Positions 9,700 to 19,216 of a DNA stretch of 64,000 bases are shown here, one piece after another. Numbering within the stretch: the stretch's first letter is position 1; each line of letters opens with the position of its first letter. The notes under the pieces are model-generated. The model saw nothing but the letters and a program-made list of their open reading frames with translations. It had not been told where the DNA came from and did not search any database. The stretch comes from Marinibacterium sp. GTDB taxonomy: Bacteria; Pseudomonadota; Alphaproteobacteria; Rhodobacterales; Rhodobacteraceae. The position numbers and the translations under genes are program-made. The DNA lies in contig JAEPNQ010000006.1 of the NCBI GenBank assembly GCA_017643305.1, positions 23,291 through 87,290 of the forward strand, given 5' to 3'.

Positions 9700-10896
9700 T
9701 CATGTCACAGCAGCCCGAACCTTGAATTCGGGCCGGTCCCACAGGTCGTTGGTCAGGATATCGGCGAGGATCTCCACCGCGCCGTGGACATCCGCTTCGT
9801 CGATGTAAAGTGGCGTGAAGCCAAAGCGCAGGTTATCCGGCGCGCGGAAATCGCCGATCACGCCACGCGAAATCAGCGCCTGCATCACCGCGTATCCTTC
9901 TGGATGGCGGAAGCTGACCTGGCTGCCGCGCTGGGCCCCTTCGCGTGGGCTGTTCAGCGTCAGGCTGGGGCAGGCGGTCTCCACTTCAGCAATGAAAAGG
10001 TCGCACAGTGCGATGGATTTCGCACGCACATCGGACATGTCGGCCATATCCCAGATATCCATAGCTGCTTCCAGCGCGCGCATCTGCAACACCGGGGGTG
10101 TGCCGACGCGCATGCGTTCGATGCCAGCGCCGGGGCGGTAATCAAGGTCGAATGCAAATGGCAGCTCATGGCCCAGCCAGCCCGACAGGGCAGGTACGGT
10201 CCGCCCCGCATGACGCGGCGCGACATAGATAAATGCTGGGGCGCCGGGGCCGCCATTGAGGTATTTGTAGGTGCAGCCAACCGCAAAATCGGCCTGCGCG
10301 CCGGACAAATCCACTGGAACTGCGCCTGCGGTATGCGCCAGATCCCACACAGTCAGAACCCCCGCCGCATGAGCTTTGGCGGTCAGCGTGGCCATATCAT
10401 GCAAACGGCCGGTGCGATAATCCGCCTCGGTTAACATCATCACGGCAACACTATCGTCGATCGCGTCGCCCACCGCTTCGGGATCCACGATTTTCAGTTC
10501 GTATCCCTTGTCGAGCGTCCGTAGCAGCCCCTGCGCCATATAGATGTCGGAGGGGAAATTGCCATTGTCCGTCAGCACCACGCGCCTCTCCGGCACAGCC
10601 AAATCCAGTGCAGAGGCTAGCGCCTGGTAGACCTTGATCGACAGCGTATCGCCCACCACCACGTGGCCCGGCTCTGCCCCGATCAGATTGCCGATGCGGT
10701 CGCCCATTTGCACCGGCAGGGCCATCCAGCCTGCCTTGTTCCACCCGGTGATCAGCTTGTCGCCCCATTCGTTCTGCATGGCCTCGCCCACATGGGCATT
10801 GGCGGCCTTGGGCAGCGGACCCAGCGAATTGCCGTCGAGGTAAATCACCCCTTCCGGCAAGTGAAACATGGCTTTGGTCGCGGCGAAATCGGTCAT
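9700..10896 (-). CDS. kynU: kynureninase
   Basis: PLP enzyme that splits kynurenine to anthranilate and alanine. The 398-aa protein has YLDGNSLGPLP (residues 19-29), the cofactor-ring Asp185 in WDLAHTAG, and the Schiff-base Lys211 in GCTYKYLNGGPG, all at the expected spacing. It is cytoplasmic. It lies between an SDR gene (69 bases upstream) and kynA, in a minus-strand group that also includes a class IV aminotransferase. Confidence 0.95.
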   Translation of the reverse strand: MTDFAATKAMFHLPEGVIYLDGNSLGPLPKAANAHVGEAMQNEWGDKLITGWNKAGWMALPVQMGDRIGNLIGAEPGHVVVGDTLSIKVYQALASALDLAVPERRVVLTDNGNFPSDIYMAQGLLRTLDKGYELKIVDPEAVGDAIDDSVAVMMLTEADYRTGRLHDMATLTAKAHAAGVLTVWDLAHTAGAVPVDLSGAQADFAVGCTYKYLNGGPGAPAFIYVAPRHAGRTVPALSGWLGHELPFAFDLDYRPGAGIERMRVGTPPVLQMRALEAAMDIWDMADMSDVRAKSIALCDLFIAEVETACPSLTLNSPREGAQRGSQVSFRHPEGYAVMQALISRGVIGDFRAPDNLRFGFTPLYIDEADVHGAVEILADILTNDLWDRPEFKVRAAVT

Positions 10897-10965
10897 AATG
10901 GCCCCAGATGTTTTAGGCTTGAACTATTTGGGCGAATATCATTGGGGTCGACCCCTGTCCAGCGG

Positions 10966-11718
10966 TCACATCTGGCCGCCGGCGATCTCGATGGCCTGAC
11001 CATTCACGCTTTCTGAGCCCGGGCGCACCAGCCACAGCGCGGCGGCGGCGATCTCCTCCGGTGCGATCAGGCGGTTGTGACGGTTCATGCCGACCATAAC
11101 CTGCTTTGCGTCTGCTTCGGACATGCCGGTGCGCTGGGCGATACTGTCAGTGTTCTGGGCAATGATCGGCGTATCGACATAGGCCGGGCAGATCGCGTTG
11201 AAGGTATAGGGCGTGCCGAGGTAATCTTCGCTCAGCCCGCGGGTCAGGCCGATGACGCCATGTTTGGTGGCCGAATAACACGGAGCGCCTTTCAACCCCT
11301 TCAGCCCGGCAACTGACGAAATCACGATCACGCGGCCCCAGTCGGTCTGGCGCATGGAGGTAAGGCTTTCCCGGATGGTCAGGAATACGCCGTCGAGGTT
11401 TGTGGCCATCATGTTGCGCCAGAAATCCATTGTGGTTTTGTGCAACGCCTTGCCTTCGGCGATGCCCGCGTTGGGCACGCAAATCTGAATTGGCCCGTTC
11501 TTGTCCACCGCCGCTCCGATCTTGGCGGCTACGTCGGCTTCATCGCGCACATCCATGGTCAAGGCGGTCATGTTGCCGCTGACGGCTTCTTCCAGCACCT
11601 CCTGACGGCGGCCGGTGATTGTGACATGCGCGCCACCAGCCTCCAATGCACGGGCAATAGCCAGCCCGATCCCGGTGCCACCGCCCGTCACCAGCGCGTG
11701 TTTTCCGTTCAGTGTCAT
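10966..11718 (-). CDS. short-chain dehydrogenase/reductase (SDR)
   Basis: Classical SDR of 250 aa. It has the cofactor motif TGGGTGIG (residues 11-18), NAG at 83-85, the catalytic Ser in VISSVAG (134-135), and Tyr148/Lys152 in YSATK. The C-terminus resembles the 3-hydroxybutyrate and 3-hydroxyacyl-CoA dehydrogenase branch, but the substrate is not certain. The longer frame starts at 11748; I chose the ATG at 11718 because GGAGGA lies just upstream and homologues start at MxLxGK. It is first in the minus-strand run leading into kynU-kynA, and divergent from the MBL-fold gene. Confidence 0.85.
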   Translation of the reverse strand: MTLNGKHALVTGGGTGIGLAIARALEAGGAHVTITGRRQEVLEEAVSGNMTALTMDVRDEADVAAKIGAAVDKNGPIQICVPNAGIAEGKALHKTTMDFWRNMMATNLDGVFLTIRESLTSMRQTDWGRVIVISSVAGLKGLKGAPCYSATKHGVIGLTRGLSEDYLGTPYTFNAICPAYVDTPIIAQNTDSIAQRTGMSEADAKQVMVGMNRHNRLIAPEEIAAAALWLVRPGSESVNGQAIEIAGGQM

Positions 11719-11830
11719 CTTTGCGTCCTCCAGCAAAATCTGCGGCACCGTACTGCCTGTGTGGGGAGAGGCAAGGCACCTTTACTTAAGCATGCATAAA
11801 TGTGAATGTGTTGTTGTAAGAGGAGATCCC

Positions 11831-12793
11831 ATGCGCACCGTTTTCCTGTCTATCCTGACCTTTGCCGCCAGTGTCGCACAGGCCAGCATCGCACAAGCCA
11901 GCCAAGACATCGCCGACCAATACCCGCAATCCGAGCTTTATTCGAAACCGGTGGAGGTTATCCCCCATGTCTGGTCCGCGATCGGCGCGACGGCCCCGCC
12001 GACCTATGAAAATTCAGGCCATAACAACAACCTGAGCTTCATTGTGACCGATGAGGGCGTGGTTGTTGTCAATTCAGGCGCCTCCAGCCGTCTGGCGGCG
12101 GCGCTGCATGAGGAGATCAAGCGCGTCACCGACCAGCCCGTGGTTTTGGTCATCAATGAAAACGGGCAGGGCCATGCGATGCTTGGCAATGGCTACTGGC
12201 GCGATCAGGGGGTGGATGTTCTGGCTCATGTAGATGCGGTGGCTGAAACCCAAGAATATGCCAGTGACATTCTGATGCGGATGAAAGCCTATAACCGCGA
12301 CAAGGCCGCAGGCAGCCGGGTGGAGCATGCCAACCTCAGCTTTGAAGACGAATATGTGCTGACGCTTGGCAGGGTGGAGATCAAGGTGCTGCATCTGGGC
12401 CCGGCACATGATCCAGGCGATATTCAGGTCTGGATCCCACAATGGGACATCATGATCGCCGGGGATATCGCATTTCACGAACGCATGCCGCCGATTTTTC
12501 CGCACACCTGCACGGCGTGTTGGATCGAAACCTGGGTGGACAAGCTGGAGCCGATCAACCCAACCTATGTGATCCCCGGCCATGGCCATCCCACCAACTT
12601 GGCGCAGGTACGGCGATACACCCATGATTACCTGATAGACCTCCGTGCCAAGATCGGCGCACATATCGATCAAGGCGGGGACCTGGCGGGCGCTTATTAC
12701 GTGGATCAATCGAACTGGGCCCATCTGGACACGTTCAAAGAACTTGCCACCCGCAACGCAGGGCAGGTGTTTCAAGAGATGGAGTGGGAGTAA
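11831..12793 (+). CDS. exported MBL-fold protein with altered metal motif
   Basis: 320 aa with a signal peptide (about residues 1-24), so probably periplasmic. It resembles the quinoprotein-relay/SoxH-type metallo-beta-lactamase hydrolases in its second half: AHDPGD (His193), AGDIAFHE (Asp212) and IPGHGHPT (His251) are kept. The first metal motif, normally THxHxDH, aligns with INENGQGH (108-115), which lacks the expected histidines and aspartate. The frame extends upstream to 11615, but AGGAG before ATG 11831 and the signal peptide fix the start. Followed by a rhodanese-like chimera. Its activity is unknown and it may not be a zinc hydrolase. Confidence 0.75.
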   Translation: MRTVFLSILTFAASVAQASIAQASQDIADQYPQSELYSKPVEVIPHVWSAIGATAPPTYENSGHNNNLSFIVTDEGVVVVNSGASSRLAAALHEEIKRVTDQPVVLVINENGQGHAMLGNGYWRDQGVDVLAHVDAVAETQEYASDILMRMKAYNRDKAAGSRVEHANLSFEDEYVLTLGRVEIKVLHLGPAHDPGDIQVWIPQWDIMIAGDIAFHERMPPIFPHTCTACWIETWVDKLEPINPTYVIPGHGHPTNLAQVRRYTHDYLIDLRAKIGAHIDQGGDLAGAYYVDQSNWAHLDTFKELATRNAGQVFQEMEWE

Positions 12794-12840
12794 CTGATTT
12801 CTTGCAAAGAAATCGGGCCGGACTTTTCAAAAAGTCAGGC
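12794..12840. repeat. double-hairpin intergenic repeat, copy 1
   Basis: Two adjacent perfect hairpins: GATTTCTT/AAGAAATC (12796-12814) and GACTTTT/AAAAGTC (12821-12836), joined by GGGCCG. It starts right after the MBL stop. Related paired hairpins occur at 32391-32436 (inverted) and 39317-39365, each just after a coding region. It may act as a transcript end or stabiliser. Confidence 0.55.
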
Positions 12841-12863
12841 GGCCGCAGGAAGGGACGCACGAG

Positions 12864-13349
12864 ATGCGCATGATTTTGACTGTTTTGCTGTCGTTTTGGA
12901 CCGGGCTGGCGACAGCTGGGGAACTGGAAGATGAAATCATCGGTTATATGGATTTTGCCACCGAAGCTGAGGGTCTTATCCTGCCCGAACAGGTGACCGA
13001 GGACATCTTTAATGACGTCTTCTTTGTGGATACCCGCAGTCTTGCCCATTATCAGGCGGGCACCATCAATGGCGCGGTTCATATTGAATGGCGCGAGGTG
13101 CCGCGGCGGCTGGACGAACTGCCCACAACCGGCATCTTCAAACGCACGCGCAACCCGATCTATCTCAGTGATGTTTTAGTCCTGTTGGGTCTGATCCTCA
13201 GATTTGATGCGGTGTTGTCCTTGCTATTCGTACCGGTCCTCGTATGGCTCCTCGAACGGCGCTTCATCGTTCCCGAGGAAAACAGTTTGCGGCGACGTTT
13301 CAGTGAAGAGTATGCCGGGTACATAAGCAGGGTGCGGCGCTGGGTCTGA
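12864..13349 (+). pseudogene. rhodanese-like / isoprenylcysteine methyltransferase-like chimera
   Basis: One 161-aa frame joins pieces of two unrelated families. Residues 1-18 are a signal peptide. Residues 19-87 are the first half of an exported rhodanese domain (FFVDTRSLAHYQAGTINGAV), which stops before the catalytic cysteine loop. From about residue 90 it becomes the C-terminal membrane part of a phospholipid/isoprenylcysteine methyltransferase-type protein (FKRTRNPIYLS, two hydrophobic segments, then RRRFSEEYAGYISRVRRWV). The junction is at about 13125-13140. The simplest reading is an in-frame deletion that fused two genes. The rhodanese half cannot be catalytic and the methyltransferase half lacks its N-terminal helices. 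It follows the MBL gene, which often sits beside a rhodanese gene. Confidence 0.65.
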
Positions 13350-13477
13350 TTTTTCCGGGTTGCGAAATGTGATAATGCTGCCGCAAACGACAAATAACAG
13401 AACGCGCGGGACTGGGTTTCCATCTCGCGCGCTCTATTTCTTCGTGACCGGACAATTGCCAGAAGGGGGGCAGCGGA

Positions 13478-15052
13478 GTGAAAATCGGAACTCCAAAAGA
13501 AGTTTTTGAAGGAGAAGCGCGGGTCGCCATGACGCCCGACAGTGCGCTTCAGCTCCAAAAACTGGGACATGAATGCGTGCTGGAAAGCGGCGCGGGCCTA
13601 GCAGCTGGTTTCCCCGATGCCGCCTACGAGGCCGCCGGGGTCGAAATCGTTAAGACAGGCGCAGCGCTTTTCAAGGGCTCAGATGTTGTGGCCAAGGTCC
13701 GCCCGCCCAATGATACCGAGGTCAAGCGTCTGCAGGATGGTCAGACGCTAATTTCCTTCTTCTACCCGGCTGCAAATGAAGAGCTGATGCAGAAGGCTGC
13801 CGAAAAAGGCACCACTGTGATCGCGATGGACATGGTTCCGCGCATCAGCCGCGCCCAGAAAATGGATGCGCTCAGCTCCATGGCGAACATCGCGGGCTAC
13901 CGTGCGGTGATCGAAGCTGGCAACAACTTTGGCCGCTTCTTTACCGGTCAGGTGACCGCTGCAGGCAAGGTGCCCCCGGCCAAGGTGCTGGTCGTCGGTG
14001 CTGGTGTGGCTGGTCTGGCCGCAATTGGCACAGCGACGTCGCTTGGGGCTATCACCTATGCGTTCGACGTGCGCCCCGAAGTGGCGGAGCAGATCGAATC
14101 CATGGGTGCGGAATTTGTTTTCCTCGATTTTGAGGAAAACCAGCAGGATGGTGCGGCAACCGGTGGTTATGCCGCCCCGTCGAGCCCCGAGTTCCGCGAA
14201 AAGCAGCTGGAAAAGTTCCGCGAGCTTGCGCCTGAGGTCGACATCGTCATCACCACCGCACTGATCCCGAACCGGGACGCACCAGTGCTGTGGACCGCTG
14301 ATATGGTCGAGATGATGAAGCCCGGCAGCGTGATCGTTGACCTTGCCGCCGAGCGCGGTGGCAACTGCGAACTGACCAAGCCGGAAGAAAAAATCGTGAC
14401 CGACAATGGCGTGACCATCGTGGGGTACACTGATTTCCCCAGCCGTATGGCCGCGCAATCTTCGTCGCTTTACGCCACCAATATCCGGCACATGATGACG
14501 GACCTGACGCCTGAAAAGGACGGCGTCGTCGACCACAATATGGAAGACGACGTGATCCGTGGCGCGACGGTGACACATGAAAAAGCGGTAACCTTCCCGC
14601 CGCCGCCGCCGAAAGTGCAGGCTATCGCTGCGCAGCCTAAGAAGGAAGCGCCCAAGGAGCTGACGCCGGAAGAAAAACGCGCCAAGGAACTGGAAGAATT
14701 CAAGGCCCAGACAAAATCCCAGGTCACTCTGCTGGCGGTTGGCGGCGCGCTGATCTTGCTGGCCGGGCTTTATGCACCTGCCAGTTTCATGCAGCATTTC
14801 ATCGTGTTCGTGCTGGCGGTGTTTGTCGGTTTCCAGGTGATCTGGGGCGTGGCACACAGCCTGCACACCCCGCTGATGGCCATTACCAACGGCATTTCGT
14901 CGATCATCATCGTCGGCGCGCTGATGCAGGTCGGTTCTGGTGGGTTCCTGGTGGTGCTTTTGGCCGCGCTCAGCGTGTTTATGGCTGGCATCAACATCTT
15001 TGGCGGGTTCGCCGTCACACGTCGCATGCTTGCGATGTTCCAGAAAAGCTAA
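13478..15052 (+). CDS. pntA: NAD(P) transhydrogenase, alpha subunit
   Basis: Membrane proton-translocating transhydrogenase, which moves hydride from NADH to NADP+ using the proton gradient. The 524-aa subunit is the fused type. An NAD-binding domain I spans about residues 1-390 (VVGAGVAGLAAIGTATSLGA near 170). A Pro/Lys-rich linker follows (PPPPPKVQAIAAQPKKEAPK), then about four C-terminal membrane helices from residue 420. The start is GTG at 13478 after a G-rich Shine-Dalgarno; the conserved MKIGTPKE N-terminus confirms it. pntB follows after 12 bases. Confidence 0.95.
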   Translation: MKIGTPKEVFEGEARVAMTPDSALQLQKLGHECVLESGAGLAAGFPDAAYEAAGVEIVKTGAALFKGSDVVAKVRPPNDTEVKRLQDGQTLISFFYPAANEELMQKAAEKGTTVIAMDMVPRISRAQKMDALSSMANIAGYRAVIEAGNNFGRFFTGQVTAAGKVPPAKVLVVGAGVAGLAAIGTATSLGAITYAFDVRPEVAEQIESMGAEFVFLDFEENQQDGAATGGYAAPSSPEFREKQLEKFRELAPEVDIVITTALIPNRDAPVLWTADMVEMMKPGSVIVDLAAERGGNCELTKPEEKIVTDNGVTIVGYTDFPSRMAAQSSSLYATNIRHMMTDLTPEKDGVVDHNMEDDVIRGATVTHEKAVTFPPPPPKVQAIAAQPKKEAPKELTPEEKRAKELEEFKAQTKSQVTLLAVGGALILLAGLYAPASFMQHFIVFVLAVFVGFQVIWGVAHSLHTPLMAITNGISSIIIVGALMQVGSGGFLVVLLAALSVFMAGINIFGGFAVTRRMLAMFQKS

Positions 15053-15064
15053 GGGGGCAGGGAC

Positions 15065-16492
15065 ATGGAATTCGGTTTCACGACAGCGGCCTATGTGGTC
15101 GCGGCGGTTCTCTTTATCCTCGCCCTTGGCGGGCTGTCCGGCCAGGAAAGCGCAAAACGCGCGGTCTGGTACGGCATTTTCGGCATGGCCCTGGCGGTCG
15201 TTGCCACGCTGGTCGGCCCCGGTGGCGGCCTTTGGTGGCTGTCGATCCTTCTGATCGCGGGTGGCGGTGTCATCGGTTTGCAATTGGCAAATCGGGTGCA
15301 GATGACCCAGATGCCCGAACTTGTGGCAGCGATGCACAGCCTTGTTGGTCTGGCGGCGGTGTTCGTTGGCTTCAACGCGCATTTGGTAATCGGTCAGGTG
15401 GCCGGGGTCGAGGCGACCAAGGACCTGGGCACCTTTGCCTATCTGGTGGCCAAGAAGGGCGCTGTGGAGATCAACATTCTGCGGGTTGAACTGTTCCTCG
15501 GTGTATTCATCGGGGCCATCACTTTCACCGGCTCTGTGATTGCCTATGGCAAGCTCGCGGGCCGTGTGACCTCTGCGGCGGAAAAGCTGCCGGGTGGGCA
15601 TATCCTGAATGCTGGCGCAGCAGTTTTGTCGGTGATCGCTCTGATCTGGTACATGAACACCGGAGGCCTGCTGCCTCTCTTGATCATGACGGCGGCGGCA
15701 CTGTTCATCGGCTATCACTTGATCATGGGCATTGGCGGCGCTGACATGCCGGTGGTGGTATCGATGCTCAACAGCTACTCGGGCTGGGCGGCTGCGGCCA
15801 TCGGCTTCTCTCTGGGCAACGACCTTCTGATCGTGGTGGGCGCGCTCGTCGGCTCCTCCGGTGCGATCCTGTCCTATATCATGTGTAAGGCGATGAACCG
15901 ATCGTTTGTGTCGGTCATCCTGGGTGGATTTGGTGGCCCTGCGGGTGAGCAGATGGCGGTTGAAGGCGAACAGGTCGCAATCGAGGCGGACGGTGTCGCT
16001 GCGGCCCTGAACGATGCCGATAGCGTCATCATCGTCCCGGGCTACGGAATGGCTGTGGCGCAGGCGCAGCAATCGGTCGCTGAACTGACGCGTAAACTGC
16101 GTGCGGCGGGCAAGGAAATGCGCTTTGCCATCCACCCGGTTGCGGGCCGTCTGCCGGGACACATGAATGTGCTGCTGGCCGAAGCAAAGGTACCTTATGA
16201 CATCGTGCTGGAAATGGACGAGATCAACGACGACTTCCCGGAAACGGATGTAGTCATCGTGATCGGGTCAAACGACATCGTGAACCCGGCCGCTCAGGAC
16301 GACCCGAACAGCCCCATTGCCGGCATGCCGGTGCTGGAGGTCTGGAAGGCCAAGCAGGTCTTCGTGTCCAAGCGCGGTCAGGGTACCGGGTATTCCGGCA
16401 TCGAAAACCCGCTGTTCTTCAAGGAGAACACGCGTATGTTCTACGGCGATGCCAAGGCATCCGTCGACAAGCTGCTGCCGATGATCGACTGA
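15065..16492 (+). CDS. pntB: NAD(P) transhydrogenase, beta subunit
   Basis: 475 aa. The N-terminal half holds about eight or nine membrane helices (domain II, proton path). The C-terminal domain III binds NADP(H), with [12 protein letters not shown], the [18 protein letters not shown] loop and [19 protein letters not shown] precedes the ATG. It is co-transcribed with pntA and followed by a strong terminator. The pair supplies NADPH, useful for PHB and biosynthesis in an Entner-Doudoroff organism. Confidence 0.95.
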   Translation: MEFGFTTAAYVVAAVLFILALGGLSGQESAKRAVWYGIFGMALAVVATLVGPGGGLWWLSILLIAGGGVIGLQLANRVQMTQMPELVAAMHSLVGLAAVFVGFNAHLVIGQVAGVEATKDLGTFAYLVAKKGAVEINILRVELFLGVFIGAITFTGSVIAYGKLAGRVTSAAEKLPGGHILNAGAAVLSVIALIWYMNTGGLLPLLIMTAAALFIGYHLIMGIGGADMPVVVSMLNSYSGWAAAAIGFSLGNDLLIVVGALVGSSGAILSYIMCKAMNRSFVSVILGGFGGPAGEQMAVEGEQVAIEADGVAAALNDADSVIIVPGYGMAVAQAQQSVAELTRKLRAAGKEMRFAIHPVAGRLPGHMNVLLAEAKVPYDIVLEMDEINDDFPETDVVIVIGSNDIVNPAAQDDPNSPIAGMPVLEVWKAKQVFVSKRGQGTGYSGIENPLFFKENTRMFYGDAKASVDKLLPMID

Positions 16493-16512
16493 TCCGGTAG
16501 AGCGCCAAACGG

Positions 16513-16550
16513 AAAATGGCCCCGTGGAGATGATCCACGGGGCCATTTTT
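16513..16550. terminator. bidirectional terminator after pntB
   Basis: Perfect long stem AAAATGGCCCCGTGGA/TCCACGGGGCCATTTT with a 6-base loop and T-rich tails on both strands. It lies between convergent pntB and the small exported protein at 16581. Confidence 0.9.
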
Positions 16551-16580
16551 CATGATGCTGACGCGTCGGTCGCGGGCGGA

Positions 16581-16982
16581 TTACGGCTGGCTTAGCTTGC
16601 GATATTTCTTGATCGTGGTGCGGTCTCCAAACCCGGTAACCTTCAGACGCGCGCGGACCGCATTTTCAGCCTTGATCCCTGTTTTGGCGAGGGTGGCGAC
16701 TTTGCCATTGGCGGTGGTTAGGGCGCGCGTGGAATGGCAAGTGCCGGTGCCCTGGGTTTCGCCCTGGACGCATTTGTTCAAGACCTGATACCTTGCGCCG
16801 TTTTTGCCAGTTTTGGTGGTGAGAGCAATGGATTTGCCGGTGTTTGGATCATAGAGCCGCTTGAACGCAGTGCCGCTGACCGATGGGCTTGTGGCGTCCT
16901 CGGCCCGAACCGGCGCGGCTGTCACGATCAGCGCCACGCTGACAAGGGCTGCGGAGTACAATTTGATTGGGTAAGAATGCAT
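16581..16982 (-). CDS. small exported protein of unknown function
   Basis: 133 aa. A clear signal peptide (about residues 1-27, ending APVRA) precedes a basic domain with two cysteines (KCVQGETQGTGTC), which could form a disulfide. Many Lys, Thr and Arg residues give a strongly basic mature protein. I chose the ATG at 16982 because AGGAGAG lies upstream and it gives the signal peptide; the open frame extends to 17057. I do not recognise the family. It is convergent with pntB and shares its terminator. Confidence 0.65.
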   Translation of the reverse strand: MHSYPIKLYSAALVSVALIVTAAPVRAEDATSPSVSGTAFKRLYDPNTGKSIALTTKTGKNGARYQVLNKCVQGETQGTGTCHSTRALTTANGKVATLAKTGIKAENAVRARLKVTGFGDRTTIKKYRKLSQP

Positions 16983-17465
16983 GTTTTCTCTCCTGTGTTT
17001 GTTTGGGTGTTCGCGCGCAGGGCAAAAGGGCACAGGCCAGTGGGCGCGCGTCGTCATTCAATTGTCGTTCTACGGCTCTGAACTGCTCCTTGTTCTCAGT
17101 TAGGCCTTTTCAAAAAGCCATACGCTCTACACGAGCCTCCAACTGGTTTCCGTCGTATGAATTTGTAATTTTTCCCCAGGCGGCAGAATTCCGCGCTCTG
17201 ACCCCGCCGGGACAGGCGTGACCGGCGCGGGACCTGACAAAATTTGCGCGTCTTACCATATGCTTGTGACAGGCCCCGGCGTTGCATCCTGAATTCTGCG
17301 GGTTCGAAAACCATGGATGTCTGACGAAGCCCTGCTCAGTCAGGTTGATAAACTGCACCGTGCCACGCTGCTTTGAGGTTTTTCTGTCCCAAAGCATTCG
17401 CTAGGGTGCCGTTGGGTCCCGCAAGCCGAGATTTTGCAACACGAAACAAGCGGGACCATCAGGCA
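16983..17465. other. gene-free stretch
   Basis: About 480 bases with no convincing coding frame. It holds a weak hairpin at 17103-17119 (GGC, TTTT/AAAA, GCC) and a 9-bp inverted repeat, GCAGAATTC (17183-17191) and GAATTCTGC (17291-17299), about 100 bases apart. It presumably contains the promoters of the flanking divergent genes, but I could not place a -35/-10 pair with confidence. Confidence 0.4.
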
Positions 17466-17855
17466 ATGAGTGACACGTCGCACGCTATGGAGCATCTGCC
17501 CTATTTTATAACAGCTCCGGGTGAAACCGACACAATGCTGGTTGCAGTTATCGTTGTCATGGTGCTGATCGCCTTGGGCATCGGTGTGTTTTACCTGAAG
17601 CTCCAATCACTGCCTGAGCAGATGGCCCATTCTTCCAACCACACCCAGATGCAGGTTGTGGCGATACTGGGGCTGATCGCACTGTTTACGCATAACAACA
17701 TCTTCTGGATCGCCGCGCTGCTGTTGGCGGCGTTCAAGCTGCCGGACTATTCGGGGACACTGGGAGCGATGTCGAATTCACTGGATCGAATAGCCAGCAA
17801 GCTGGACGGCAACCCCACGACCGGCTCGACCGGAACAGGCCCGACAGACACGTAG
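17466..17855 (+). CDS. small inner-membrane protein partner of HlyD-type adaptor
   Basis: 129 aa with two or three membrane segments (about 20-42, 58-90). Conserved-looking loops are YFITAPGETD near the N-terminus and LKLQSLPEQMAHSSN in the middle. As I recall, similar small proteins sit directly before HlyD-family adaptors in other proteobacteria; the exact function is unknown. The frame is open to 17373, but the ATG at 17466 starts the conserved part. The next gene begins 13 bases later, so the two form an operon. Confidence 0.65.
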   Translation: MSDTSHAMEHLPYFITAPGETDTMLVAVIVVMVLIALGIGVFYLKLQSLPEQMAHSSNHTQMQVVAILGLIALFTHNNIFWIAALLLAAFKLPDYSGTLGAMSNSLDRIASKLDGNPTTGSTGTGPTDT

Positions 17856-17868
17856 GCGCAGAGCTGAC

Positions 17869-19104
17869 ATGCTGGAACTTCTGATCTGTTCGATATTCAC
17901 CCTGCTGCCCGATTACCTGTACCGCCGCTACAGGCAGGGCAAACGGTTTGGCCAGGAACTCACACTGTTTTCGGTGTGGTACGAACTGCGCTGGGGCATC
18001 GTCGGATGCACGATCCTCACCATTTCGCTGATCACAGTGGTCTTCTTCTTCCATCCCACCACAACCAACGTCACCTCTTTCTTCCGCACCGTGACGAACC
18101 TGCCCGAAGCCACCGGGCGCGTGACCGAGGTTTATGTGCGCAATGGCCAGCAGGTGCGGCCGGGCGACCGGTTGTTTGCCGTGGATGACAGTATCCAGCA
18201 GGCCTCAGCCGAAACTGCGCGCAAGCAGGTGGCCGAGGTGGAGGCCGGGTTTAAGCTGGCTGAATCCGAATTGGCCGCCGCACGAGGAACAGTCAACCAG
18301 GCGCAGGGTGCGCTGGATCAGGCGCAGGAAGAATACGACGTGCGCAAACGTTTGCTGGACGAAGGCTCCCCCGCTGCCAACAGGCGCGAAGTGGAACGGG
18401 CGGAAAACAACGTGGCCAGCCGCAAGGGCGCGCTGGAGGCCGCACAGGCCAATCAGGAAGCCGTGGAAGCCAAGATCTCCACCTTGTTGCCCGCTCAGCG
18501 GGAAACTGCGTTGGCCGCGCTGGCCCAGGCCGAGGCCGCTTTGGCCAAGACGGTTGTCTATGCCGGAGCCGAAGGCATCGTGCAGCAATTTGTCTTGCAG
18601 GAAGGCGACGTGGTCAGTCCGGTGCTGCGCAGTGCCGGTATCCTGGTGCCGGAGCATCTGGGCGAAGGGTATTTTGAGGCCGGGTTCAGTCAGCTGGCTG
18701 CACCAGTGATCAAGGTCGGCATGGTGGGAGAGATCTCCTGTGCGACGCAGGCGTTCAAGATCATTCCGATGCGGGTACTTTCAGTGAGCAACTACATCCC
18801 CGCCGGTCAGTTCCGGCCCAGCGATACATTGCTGGATGTTCAGGACAGAGCGCGCCCCGGCACCGTGGGCGTGGTGATGGAGCCGCTGTTCGAAGGTGGA
18901 ACAGCCAATATCCCGCGCGGGTCAAAATGCCGGGCGACGCTCTAAACAAACAACCACGACCGCTTAGAAAGCGACGCAGACTTGTCGACCTGCCAGCTTA
19001 TTGGTCTGCACGTGATCGACACCGTGGCGCTGGTGCCCGCAATCCTGATCCGGTCCAAGACCGTGCGTCTGCCGATCGAGGTACTGGTTCTGGCCGGGCA
19101 CTGA
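17869..19104 (+). pseudogene. HlyD-family membrane-fusion protein, interrupted by TAA
   Basis: Inner-membrane adaptor of the YibH/YiaV-like HlyD group. It has two N-terminal hydrophobic segments (about 1-16 and 40-62), then a biotinyl-lipoyl half-motif (ATGRVTEVYVRNGQQVRPGD), a long alpha-helical hairpin (about 105-225) and the returning beta domain. The frame ends at TAA 18943-18945 after CRATL. The same frame then stays open for 52 codons to TGA 19102, encoding TNNHDRLESDADLS and a hydrophobic HVIDTVALVPAILIR segment. This resembles the normal C-terminus of the family, where a Tyr codon would stand at the TAA. A 358-aa truncated product might still fold. Confidence 0.65.
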
Positions 19105-19166
19105 GCCCAGATTACCACCAGTATACCGTGGCATTCATTTAAGTCATTGAAAAATTGTATTTTTCT

Positions 19167-19193
19167 TTGACTGATGTGAGAGATTTCTATAAG
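19167..19193 (+). promoter_or_regulatory. possible promoter of the DUF3422 gene
   Basis: TTGACT (19167-19172) and TATAAG (19188-19193) lie 15 bases apart in an AT-rich pocket, just before the Shine-Dalgarno of the DUF3422 gene. The spacer is shorter than the ideal 17, so this is a weak call. Confidence 0.3.
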
Positions 19194-19216
19194 CGGTACC
19201 GACAAAGGACATGCCG

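Noticed and set aside
13748..16162. Very long minus-strand open frame (804 codons) opposite pntA-pntB
   Set aside because: Its His/Arg/Asp-rich product has no recognisable domain, and it mirrors the two highly conserved pnt genes. It is an antisense shadow of GC-rich coding sequence.
17183..17299. 9-bp inverted repeat GCAGAATTC/GAATTCTGC as ends of a small mobile element
   Set aside because: No target-site duplication, transposase remnant or second copy was seen. Probably chance or two halves of unrelated sites.
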